Source: Acidobacteriota bacterium
GTDB lineage: Bacteria; Acidobacteriota; Thermoanaerobaculia; Multivoradales; JAHEKO01
DNA: 6,200 nt
Assembly: GCA_027296385.1 (NCBI GenBank)
Contig: JAPUJD010000142.1
Coordinates: 1-6,200 of the forward strand
Reading direction: 5' to 3'
Position numbers and translations under genes: made by a program. Each line of letters starts with the position of its first letter. Positions within the stretch are counted from its first letter, which is position 1. The notes under the pieces were generated by a model that saw only the letters and a list, made by a program, of their open reading frames with translations, made no database searches and had not been told where the DNA came from. Positions 1-5,199 of this stretch are shown piece by piece.

Positions 1-59
1 CTGGCGCGCCCCCGCGGCGCGCCCCCCCCCCCCCCCCCCCCCCGCCCCCCCACCGGGCG
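1..59. repeat. Poly-C low-complexity contig end, probable artefact
   Basis: Positions 22-43 are 22 consecutive C, followed by G and then seven more C (45-51). Just before this, GGCGCGCCCCC occurs twice (3-13 and 16-26). Read in the frame of the downstream gene, the stretch gives only Pro, Arg, Ala and Gly. At this point the E1-like family should have an ordinary beta-strand sequence leading into the zinc-binding CxxC. The coding signal becomes family-like only from about position 66. I infer a sequencing or assembly error at a contig end rather than a real proline tract. A genuine homopolymer cannot be excluded from the sequence alone. Confidence 0.6.
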
Positions 60-722
60 ACGTCGGGGGGGCCGTGTTACCGCTGCCTCTTCCCCGAGCC
101 GCCGCCGGCCGGTCTCGTGCCGTCCTGCGCCGAGGGTGGGGTGCTCGGAGTGCTGCCTGGAATCATCGGTGCGATTCAGGCGCACGAGGCGATCAAGCTT
201 CTGCTCGACCTCGGCGAACCGCTGATTGGGCGATTGCTGGTCTTCGACGGCCTGGCCATGCGTTTTCGGGAGATCGTCTTGCCGAAGGACCCGCGCTGCC
301 CTGTGTGTTCGGAGAATCCGACCCAGCGGGAACTGGTTGGGCACGACGAGTCGTGCCGGGTGGAGGAGCCCGCGACCGAGCGGGAGCTGGCGGGAGTCGA
401 CATAGCGTTCGGTATCAGTCCGGTCGAAGTCCAGACTTGGCGCGAGCAGGGCAGGGCCTTTCGAATCCTCGACGTGCGGACGCCGATCGAGTATCAGATC
501 GCCCGCGTGGAGGACTCGAGCCTGCTGCCTCTCGATGAGCTGCCTCGCAGGTTCGAGGAGCTCGATCGCCAGGAGGACTTGGTGGTCATGTGCCACCACG
601 GCGTGCGCTCGGCCCAAGCGGTGACGTTCCTGCGCCAACAGGGTTTCACCAGGGCGCGCAATCTCGACGGTGGGATCGCGGCCTGGAGCCGCGATGTCGA
701 TGACTCCGTTCCTCGCTACTGA
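3..722 (+). CDS. moeB: MoeB/MOCS3-type adenylyltransferase-sulfurtransferase, 5'-partial
   Basis: This is the C-terminal part of an E1-like enzyme that adenylates the MoaD (or ThiS-like) C-terminal Gly-Gly, fused to a rhodanese domain that delivers sulfur. The readable part starts near 66 with Gly-Gly-Pro-CYRC, the first zinc CxxC (Cys codons 75-77 and 84-86). The conserved SCAEGG follows, with its candidate catalytic Cys at 126-128, and then the second zinc pair CPVC (297-308). The rhodanese domain covers about 460-719 and has the DVRTPIEY entry motif, the active loop CHHGVR (Cys at 591-593), NLDGGIAAW and the family's typical VPRY end. The adenylating N-terminal half with the GxGGxG loop lies beyond the window. 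The GTG at 117 is not the start, because clear family sequence precedes it in frame. The first 59 bases are unreliable. The final 7 bp overlap the opposing moaD-moaE gene, its likely substrate protein. A role in other Gly-Gly sulfur carriers is also possible. Confidence 0.9.
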   Translation, partial: GAPPRRAPPPPPPPPPHRATSGGPCYRCLFPEPPPAGLVPSCAEGGVLGVLPGIIGAIQAHEAIKLLLDLGEPLIGRLLVFDGLAMRFREIVLPKDPRCPVCSENPTQRELVGHDESCRVEEPATERELAGVDIAFGISPVEVQTWREQGRAFRILDVRTPIEYQIARVEDSSLLPLDELPRRFEELDRQEDLVVMCHHGVRSAQAVTFLRQQGFTRARNLDGGIAAWSRDVDDSVPRY

Positions 723-1417
723 CGCAACGCGCCCGTTGGCTCCGAGGCCTCGAGGAGCTCCTCCTCGCGCCAGACCTTGCCGCCGTCAGCGTAGTGCTCA
801 CGCTTCCATATCGGCACCTCGCGCTTGAGACGCTCGAGCGCGGCTCGGCTGGCGGTGTAGGCGGCCGCGCGATGAGGCGAGGCAGCGACGATGGCGACGC
901 TGGTCTCACCGGCCGGCACCTCGCCGAGCCGATGATGGATGGCCAGCTTCAGGTCCGGCTCGGGGTCGCTGAGCTCGTCGACGATACGCTCCAATGCCGC
1001 TAGCGCCATCGGGCGGTAGGCCTGGTAGGTCAGGCGCTCTACGGCGCGTCCCCGGTGATGGTCGCGAACGTTGCCGAGGAAGACGATGATCGCTCCACGG
1101 CGGTTGGAGCGCACGCTGGCCACCAGGTCGTCGACTACGAGCGGGCCGTCGACCAAGGCGACCCGGCCCTCGACGCCGCCGGATACCGGTGGCAACAGGG
1201 CGACCTCCTGCCCCTCGGCGAGCGTGGGGTTGCCGCGCACCAACTCGCCGTCGACGGCGATCGCCAGCCGCGGCCAGAGCGTAGCCAGCTCGGGGTGGCG
1301 CTCGAGCAGCAGCTGTCGCAGGGTCTCGATGTCCCCGCCTTCGGGCAGCTCGAGGTCGAGCTCCGCCGCGCCGAGAGTCTCTCGGACCGAGGCGAATGCG
1401 AGCAGTCGGACCTTCAT
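716..1417 (-). CDS. Molybdopterin synthase, MoaD-MoaE single-chain fusion
   Basis: A 233-residue protein converting precursor Z (cPMP) to molybdopterin by adding two sulfurs. Residues 1-81 are MoaD: a beta-grasp fold starting MKVRLLAFASVRE and ending PPVSGG, the Gly-Gly that is adenylated and thiocarboxylated. After only about three linker residues, 85-233 are MoaE. MoaE hallmarks are GAIIVFLGNVRDHHRG (108-123), LTYQAYRPMA (129-138), HHRLGE (161-166), PHRAAAY (181-187) and LKREVPIWKRE. The lysines at 198 and 205 are spaced like catalytic Lys119 and Lys126 of E. coli MoaE. The ATG at 1417 is chosen because the MoaD domain begins exactly there; the open frame continues upstream only as antisense of the carboxylase gene. 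No Shine-Dalgarno is visible and a TACAAT box lies 8 nt upstream, so the mRNA may be leaderless. It is convergent with the E1-like/rhodanese gene that should activate it. Fused MoaD-MoaE proteins are known, for example mycobacterial MoaX, which is reported to be cleaved. Confidence 0.93.
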   Translation of the reverse strand: MKVRLLAFASVRETLGAAELDLELPEGGDIETLRQLLLERHPELATLWPRLAIAVDGELVRGNPTLAEGQEVALLPPVSGGVEGRVALVDGPLVVDDLVASVRSNRRGAIIVFLGNVRDHHRGRAVERLTYQAYRPMALAALERIVDELSDPEPDLKLAIHHRLGEVPAGETSVAIVAASPHRAAAYTASRAALERLKREVPIWKREHYADGGKVWREEELLEASEPTGALRQ

Positions 1418-1425
1418 GGTCGGTG

Positions 1426-1431
1426 ATTGTA
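1426..1431 (-). promoter_or_regulatory. Candidate -10 box for the moaD-moaE gene
   Basis: On the minus strand this reads TACAAT, five of six matches to the -10 consensus. Only 8 nt separate it from the ATG at 1417, so transcription would start at or within a base or two of the start codon. No Shine-Dalgarno lies in between, which agrees with a leaderless transcript. I see no good -35 hexamer at 16-18 nt upstream. This is a prediction from sequence only. Confidence 0.4.
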
Positions 1432-1471
1432 CGCCCACCGTCGACGGCGCACGAGGGCGGCCAGGCAACCG

Positions 1472-1477
1472 TATAAT
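1472..1477 (+). promoter_or_regulatory. Candidate -10 box for the carboxylase operon
   Basis: A perfect TATAAT in an otherwise GC-rich 84-bp divergent intergenic region. A start about 7 nt downstream would give a leader of roughly 18 nt that holds the Shine-Dalgarno at 1490-1494. No convincing -35 element is visible at 16-18 nt upstream and there is no extended TGn. The box lies 40 bp from the oppositely oriented TACAAT of the moaD-moaE gene, so the two promoters sit back to back. Confidence 0.5.
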
Positions 1478-1489
1478 GCTGGCGCGAAC

Positions 1490-1494
1490 GGAAG
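1490..1494 (+). promoter_or_regulatory. Ribosome binding site deciding the carboxylase start
   Basis: GGAAG lies 7 nt before the ATG at 1502. With the TATAAT at 1472, it supports this ATG over the in-frame GTG at 1427, which would be upstream of the predicted transcript start. Confidence 0.55.
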
Positions 1495-1501
1495 CCAACG
1501 G

Positions 1502-3166
1502 ATGACGACTCTCGATACCAGCCTGACCCGGGACGCGACCTTTGCCCGGCGGGCCGCCCACTGGCGCGCCAAGCTCGACGCGATCCAGGCGCAAGAGGCC
1601 CAGCTGCGGCTGGGTGGGGGCGACGAGCGTCTGGCCCGGCATCGCGCCAGGGGCAAGATGACGGCGCGGGAGCGAGTCACGATGCTCTGCGACGAAGGCA
1701 GCGACTTCCTCGAGCTCGGCCTGTGGGTCGCCCATGGCTTCTACGAGGAGTACGGTGGCGCTCCGGCCGCGGGCGTGGTGGTCGGCATCGGTACCGTTCA
1801 CGAGCGAGATGTCGTTGTCGTCGCCAACGACGCCACCGTCAAGGCCGGCGCCTGGTTTCCCCTGACCTGCAAGAAGGTGCTGCGGGCGCAGGAGATTGCG
1901 CTGGAGAATCACCTGCCGATCGTGTACCTGGTGGACTCGGCCGGCGTCTTCCTGCCGTTGCAGGACGAGATCTTTCCCGACAAGGAGCACTTCGGCCGAG
2001 CCTTCTACAACAACGCACGCCTCTCGGCCCAGGGCATCTTTCAGATGGCGGCCATCATGGGGCCGTGCGTCGCTGGCGGTGCCTACTTGCCGATCATGAG
2101 CGACGAGGCCCACATCGTCGAGGGGACGGGCTCGATCTTGCTCGCGGGTTCGCATCTGGTGAAAGCTGCGATCGGGGAGGACATGCCGAACGAAGAGCTC
2201 GGCGGCGCCCTGGTGCAGTGCGACATCTCGGGTGTCGTCGACCATCGTCATCCGGACGACGCGAGCTGTCTGGCCAAGATCCGGGCGCAGTTTGCCCAAC
2301 TGGCGCGGCCACAGCGCGGGCCGTTCGCTCGCCAAGCGGCCGTCGAGCCGCGTCATGAGGCGGAGGAGCTCTACGGCGTGATGCCGGTGAGCCGCTCACG
2401 ACCCTATGAGACCCGCGAGATCCTGGCGCGAATCCTCGATGGCAGCGAGATCGAGGAGTACAAGGCGACCTACGGCGAGACGCTGATATGCGGTACCGGT
2501 TGGATCGAGGGCTGGGCCGTGGGCGTGGTCGCCAACGAGCGCTCGGTCGTCACCCGGCGCACCGGCACCGGCGCGGCGGACAAGGAGCTCCAGATCGGCG
2601 GAGTGCTCTACTCCGAGGCGGCCGACAAGGGTGCCCGATTCGTCGAGTTGTGCAACCAGAAGGGTATCCCGCTGCTTTTCATCCAGGACGTGACCGGCTT
2701 CATGGTCGGTAGCCGGGCCGAGCGCGGGGGCATCATCAAGGACGGCGCCAAGATGGTCAACGCCGTCGCCAACTCGGTGGTGCCCAAGATCACGCTCTTT
2801 GTCGGCAACTCCTACGGCGCCGGCAACTACGCCATGTGCGGCAAAGCCTTTGGTGCTCGCTTCCTCTACGCCTGGCCTTCGGCTTCGATCGCCGTCATGG
2901 GGGGCGAACAGTCGGCCAAGACTCTCCTGGCGATTCAGCTGAAGAACCGGGCCAACGAGGTCAGTGAGGAGGAGAAAGAGGAGCTGTTGGCTCGCATCCA
3001 GAAGCGCTACGACGAGGCGATGGACCCGCGCTATGCGGCGGCGCGCTTGTGGGTCGACGCGATCATCGACCCGGCCGACACCCGGCGGGTCCTTGCCCGC
3101 TCGCTGGCGGTCGTGGCCTGCAACCCCCACCTGCCCGAGTTCAAGACCGGCGTTCTGCAGACCTGA
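1502..3166 (+). CDS. Acyl-CoA carboxylase carboxyltransferase (beta) subunit, MCC-type
   Basis: A 554-residue carboxyltransferase subunit that moves the carboxyl group from carboxybiotin to an acyl-CoA. It works with a biotin carboxylase/biotin carrier subunit that is not in this window. The N-terminal crotonase-fold domain spans about 45-290 and contains ANDATVKAG (108-116), LRAQEIALENHLPIVYLVDSAG and the oxyanion loop AGGAYLP (191-197). The C-terminal domain spans about 296-550 and contains ELQIGGVLYSEAADK (362-376), QDVTGFMVG (395-403), GNSYGAGNYAMCGKAF (435-450) and VMGGEQ (465-470). NYAMCG and MGGEQ mark the 3-methylcrotonyl/geranyl-CoA carboxylase branch; propionyl-CoA carboxylases have a YGGAYDVM-like loop here instead. 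Exact substrate cannot be read from the sequence: methylcrotonyl-CoA, geranyl-CoA or another branched acyl-CoA are all possible. The length is normal and no key motif is missing. It is first in an operon with the membrane protein 8 bp downstream. Confidence 0.93.
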   Translation: MTTLDTSLTRDATFARRAAHWRAKLDAIQAQEAQLRLGGGDERLARHRARGKMTARERVTMLCDEGSDFLELGLWVAHGFYEEYGGAPAAGVVVGIGTVHERDVVVVANDATVKAGAWFPLTCKKVLRAQEIALENHLPIVYLVDSAGVFLPLQDEIFPDKEHFGRAFYNNARLSAQGIFQMAAIMGPCVAGGAYLPIMSDEAHIVEGTGSILLAGSHLVKAAIGEDMPNEELGGALVQCDISGVVDHRHPDDASCLAKIRAQFAQLARPQRGPFARQAAVEPRHEAEELYGVMPVSRSRPYETREILARILDGSEIEEYKATYGETLICGTGWIEGWAVGVVANERSVVTRRTGTGAADKELQIGGVLYSEAADKGARFVELCNQKGIPLLFIQDVTGFMVGSRAERGGIIKDGAKMVNAVANSVVPKITLFVGNSYGAGNYAMCGKAFGARFLYAWPSASIAVMGGEQSAKTLLAIQLKNRANEVSEEEKEELLARIQKRYDEAMDPRYAAARLWVDAIIDPADTRRVLARSLAVVACNPHLPEFKTGVLQT

Positions 3167-3170
3167 GGAG
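3165..3170 (+). promoter_or_regulatory. Ribosome binding site of the membrane protein gene
   Basis: GAGGAG overlaps the TGA stop of the carboxylase gene (3164-3166) and lies 4 nt before the ATG at 3175. This fixes the start there and argues for translational coupling between the two genes. In-frame sequence upstream of 3175 is carboxylase coding sequence in another frame. Confidence 0.65.
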
Positions 3171-3174
3171 AGCC

Positions 3175-3753
3175 ATGCCCGATCTCAGTACCCTCGCCGA
3201 GAGCATGCGAACGACCCTGGGCCAGCCGCTGGCCATCGTCGCCGGTGGGCTGCTGCTCCTTTTTGGCCGGCGCCTCTACTGGCTCCTGGCCGGTGTCGTC
3301 GGCTTCGTTGTCGTCTTCACCGTGGCTGGGAGGCTGGTGCCCGAGATGTCGGAGCAGGTCACCCTACTGGTCTCCCTGGGAGCCGGCGTGCTGGGCTCGA
3401 TCGTCACGGTCTTTGCGCACAAGGCGCTGCTCGGGCTCGTCGGCGGCCTGGGCGGTGCGCTCATCGGTCTTTGGCAGGCGCAGGCCCTTGGCCTCGAGCA
3501 GGGGGTGTTGTGGCTCGTCGCGGCCGTCGTCGGCGGCCTCCTTGGCGCCTGGTTGGTCAGCCGGCTCTTCGAGTTCGCCCTGGCGCTCTTGAGCTCGCTG
3601 CTGGGAGCCCAGCTGCTCGTCGACGCCTTCGGCGTGACGCCGTCCCGGTCCTTGCTCACCTATCTCGGTCTGGTGGGGTTCGGCCTGTTCTTCCAGTTGC
3701 TACGCAAGCAGCGCAAGAAGCGCAAGAAACGCGAGAAGAAGCTACAGAGCTAG
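3175..3753 (+). CDS. Seven-helix integral membrane protein, DUF4203/TMEM198-like
   Basis: A 192-residue hydrophobic protein of unknown function. I count about seven transmembrane segments: residues 18-31, 34-53, 62-81, 83-104, 108-127, 131-151 and 158-176. They are rich in Gly and small residues, for example GLVGGLGGALIG (87-98) and VVGGLLGAW (118-126), which suggests tight helix packing. The tail (177-192) is strongly basic with a run of Lys and Arg and should be cytoplasmic. The Gly-rich seven-helix pattern resembles the DUF4203/TMEM198-type domain, but I make this match by eye and no motif proves it. There is no signal peptide separate from the first helix and no catalytic motif. It lies 8 bp after the carboxylase stop with a strong Shine-Dalgarno and so is probably co-transcribed; whether it has anything to do with acyl-CoA metabolism is unknown. 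Its TAG stop shares CTAG with the stop of the opposing coiled-coil gene. Confidence 0.82.
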   Translation: MPDLSTLAESMRTTLGQPLAIVAGGLLLLFGRRLYWLLAGVVGFVVVFTVAGRLVPEMSEQVTLLVSLGAGVLGSIVTVFAHKALLGLVGGLGGALIGLWQAQALGLEQGVLWLVAAVVGGLLGAWLVSRLFEFALALLSSLLGAQLLVDAFGVTPSRSLLTYLGLVGFGLFFQLLRKQRKKRKKREKKLQS

Positions 3754-3781
3754 CCATCCCGCTTCTCGCGGTGGAGTTTTT
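3730..3781 (+). terminator. Weak hairpin around the convergent stop codons
   Basis: CGCGAGAAG (3730-3738) and CTTCTCGCG (3762-3770) form a perfect 9-bp inverted repeat that encloses the overlapping stops of the two convergent genes. TTTTT follows at 3777-3781 after a 6-nt gap. The 23-nt loop and the displaced T-run make it a poor intrinsic terminator. Both arms lie inside or at the edge of coding sequence, so codon composition may explain it. Confidence 0.2.
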
Positions 3782-5042
3782 CGGCCTGCGCCACCCATCC
3801 GTCGCGTACGATGCGGTCCGGGAAGGTGTTGATGTGGGCCGCGACCCACTGAATGTCGGTCTCTGACCAACCGGCGACTTGGCTGAAACGGTAGACGCCG
3901 AGCGAGTTGAGGGTGCGCTCTAGGACCGAACCGATACCCTGAATGCGCTTGAGATCGTCGGCTGCTCCGCGAGGTTCCCCGAGTCGCTCGGGGCCATGAT
4001 CCGGCGCTGGCAGTGATTCCGTCGCGGTGCCGCCCGCGGGTTCCAGTCCCTGCGTGGCGCCGCCGGCGAGGGGGGGGTTGAGCAGCGACTCGAGCTCCTG
4101 CACAACCCTGTCGCGATCGCTCTCGGCCTCCTCCAGCCGGCTCCCGAGCTCCTTGATCTGCTGCGCGTTGCCCGCCAGCTCGGCACGCAGGCTCTCTGCC
4201 TCGTACTGGACCTCGGAGCTTGCGGCGAGGTCGCGCTCTAGGTCCGAGATCGTCCCGTCACGTCGCGCGACCTCGTCACGCAGCTCGGCCCGCTCGAGCC
4301 CGAAACTCTGGCTGACTTTGGACTTCTGTCGCGCCTCCTCGAGCTCTCTGGTGAGAGCCGCAAGGTCGGAGGCCGCCCGATCGCGCTCCTTGCCGACGAC
4401 CTCGAGCTGCCGCTTGGCGTAGTCGAGCTCCTCCTCGCGCGCCGCCGCGCCCTGCATCCACTCCTGGAACTCACGCTTGACCTCGCCCAGGCGGGCGAGC
4501 TTGCTACGCAGCTCGTCATCCTCGTTCGTGCGGGCCACCAGGGCACTCTCCAGCTCCTCTACCCGTTGGCGTGACCGGATGCCTTGTTGCTCCAGCTCCG
4601 CGTTGTTCTTGCGGCTGGCCAGAAGGTCGGAGGCCAAGCGCTCGGCGTCCTCGCGGGTGCCGAGTTGCTCGTCCTGGAGAGCGCTGACTTCATCGCGCCA
4701 GGTCTCGATCTCACCGCGCAGTTGCCGGATCTTGGCGTCGTCTTCGCCTCCCGTGGTCAGCTGTTGCTCCGACTCGTCGAGCTCCGAGGTCAACCGCGTC
4801 GCTCGATCGTTGGCTTCTTCGACCTCGATCTTGAGCTTCGATAGCTGAGCAGCTAGACGTTGGACTTCCTCTGCCGCCTCTTCGTGAGCTGCGTCGGCGG
4901 CAGCGAAGCGTTGCTGCCAGTCCTCCTCGGTGGCGTGAGCCCCCTTGCCCCGGCCAGCGCGGCCGATCCACCAGCCCAGCAGGACTCCCAATAGCCCGGC
5001 AGCGGCCAGGTACAGAGCCGTCTGCGAGATGAGATCATTCAC
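3750..5042 (-). CDS. Membrane-anchored coiled-coil protein with C-terminal H3TH-like domain
   Basis: A 430-residue protein of unknown role. One N-terminal transmembrane helix (residues 7-27, ISQTALYLAAAGLLGVLLGW) is followed by a basic patch. A long charged Glu/Arg/Leu-rich region (about 39-322) has the appearance of a continuous coiled coil. A Pro/Gly-rich linker (323-361) leads to a compact C-terminal domain (362-424) beginning DDLKRIQGIGSVLERTLNSLGVYRF. The domain resembles the helix-hairpin-helix/H3TH module of COG3743 (predicted flap-endonuclease-like) also found at the end of some NADH-quinone oxidoreductase subunit E proteins. No nuclease active site is visible, so DNA or protein binding is more likely than catalysis. 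The start is GTG 5042, which has GGAGAG 7 nt upstream; GTG 5057 would add five residues but lacks a well-spaced Shine-Dalgarno. It is transcribed divergently from the AtuA-family gene and converges with the membrane protein gene. Confidence 0.82.
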   Translation of the reverse strand: MNDLISQTALYLAAAGLLGVLLGWWIGRAGRGKGAHATEEDWQQRFAAADAAHEEAAEEVQRLAAQLSKLKIEVEEANDRATRLTSELDESEQQLTTGGEDDAKIRQLRGEIETWRDEVSALQDEQLGTREDAERLASDLLASRKNNAELEQQGIRSRQRVEELESALVARTNEDDELRSKLARLGEVKREFQEWMQGAAAREEELDYAKRQLEVVGKERDRAASDLAALTRELEEARQKSKVSQSFGLERAELRDEVARRDGTISDLERDLAASSEVQYEAESLRAELAGNAQQIKELGSRLEEAESDRDRVVQELESLLNPPLAGGATQGLEPAGGTATESLPAPDHGPERLGEPRGAADDLKRIQGIGSVLERTLNSLGVYRFSQVAGWSETDIQWVAAHINTFPDRIVRDGWVAQAEKLHREKRDG

Positions 5043-5049
5043 TCCTGCA

Positions 5050-5055
5050 CTCTCC
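5050..5055 (-). promoter_or_regulatory. Ribosome binding site favouring the GTG 5042 start
   Basis: On the minus strand this reads GGAGAG, 7 nt before GTG 5042. For the alternative GTG at 5057 the nearest purine-rich sequence, GGAAGGGA (5080-5073), is 15 nt away, which is too far for normal initiation. Confidence 0.55.
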
Positions 5056-5056
5056 A

Positions 5057-5154
5057 CGGAGCCAGCGAGACGTCCCTTCCGGGCTGACTTGTGCCGCTGG
5101 TTTTCCCATCGCGGAGCCTAGCATGTGGCCCAGGCTCAATCACCGGAGCCAGCG
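5057..5154. repeat. Direct repeat CGGAGCCAGCG in the divergent intergenic region
   Basis: The 11-mer CGGAGCCAGCG occurs at 5057-5067 and 5144-5154, and its first seven bases recur at 5112-5118. An 8-bp inverted repeat (GCCGCTGG 5093-5100, CCAGCGGC 5149-5156) encloses a 6-bp inner one (GAGCCT 5114-5119, AGGCTC 5132-5137). In a 157-bp spacer between divergent genes these could be operator half-sites. In GC-rich DNA they could also be chance. Confidence 0.3.
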
Positions 5155-5186
5155 GCGGAGACAGCGAAAACGAAATCTCTGCGTGC

Positions 5187-5192
5187 TATCTT
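5187..5192 (+). promoter_or_regulatory. Candidate -10 box for the AtuA-family gene
   Basis: TATCTT fits the TAnnnT pattern and ends 7 nt before the ATG at 5200. The bases in between (CTCCGCC) contain no Shine-Dalgarno, so a leaderless transcript is plausible. No clear -35 is seen. The arrangement matches the moaD-moaE start. Confidence 0.33.
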
Positions 5193-5199
5193 CTCCGCC

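Noticed and set aside
117..119. GTG at 117 as the start of the E1-like/rhodanese gene
   Set aside because: In-frame sequence before it (GGPCYRCLFPEPPPAGL) is conserved in the family, so the gene is truncated by the window edge rather than starting here.
74..538. Plus-strand open frame of 154 codons at the left end
   Set aside because: It overlaps the E1-like/rhodanese gene in another frame and is Arg/Ala/Gly-rich with no domain.
752..763. Perfect 12-bp palindrome GAGGAGCTCCTC near the convergent stops
   Set aside because: It encodes Glu-Glu-Leu-Leu of the MoaE tail. No loop and no T-run, so it is not a terminator; codon composition explains it.
1427..1501. GTG at 1427 as an earlier start for the carboxyltransferase
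   Set aside because: The added 25 residues are Arg-rich and unlike the family, and the codon lies upstream of the TATAAT at 1472 that probably drives the gene. ATG 1502 has a Shine-Dalgarno.
1418..2356. Long minus-strand open frame continuing upstream of the MoaD start, about 310 codons
   Set aside because: It is antisense to the conserved carboxyltransferase gene and shows no family resemblance. The MoaD domain begins exactly at the ATG at 1417. High GC keeps such antisense frames open.
2396..3130. Minus-strand open frame of 244 codons inside the carboxylase gene
   Set aside because: Antisense of a well-conserved gene, with composition typical of GC-rich shadow frames and no recognisable domain.
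3919..4848. Several plus- and minus-strand Ser/Arg-rich open frames within the coiled-coil gene
   Set aside because: They are alternative frames of the repetitive Glu/Arg/Leu coiled-coil codons. The 430-residue frame has a membrane helix, coiled coil and a recognisable C-terminal domain.
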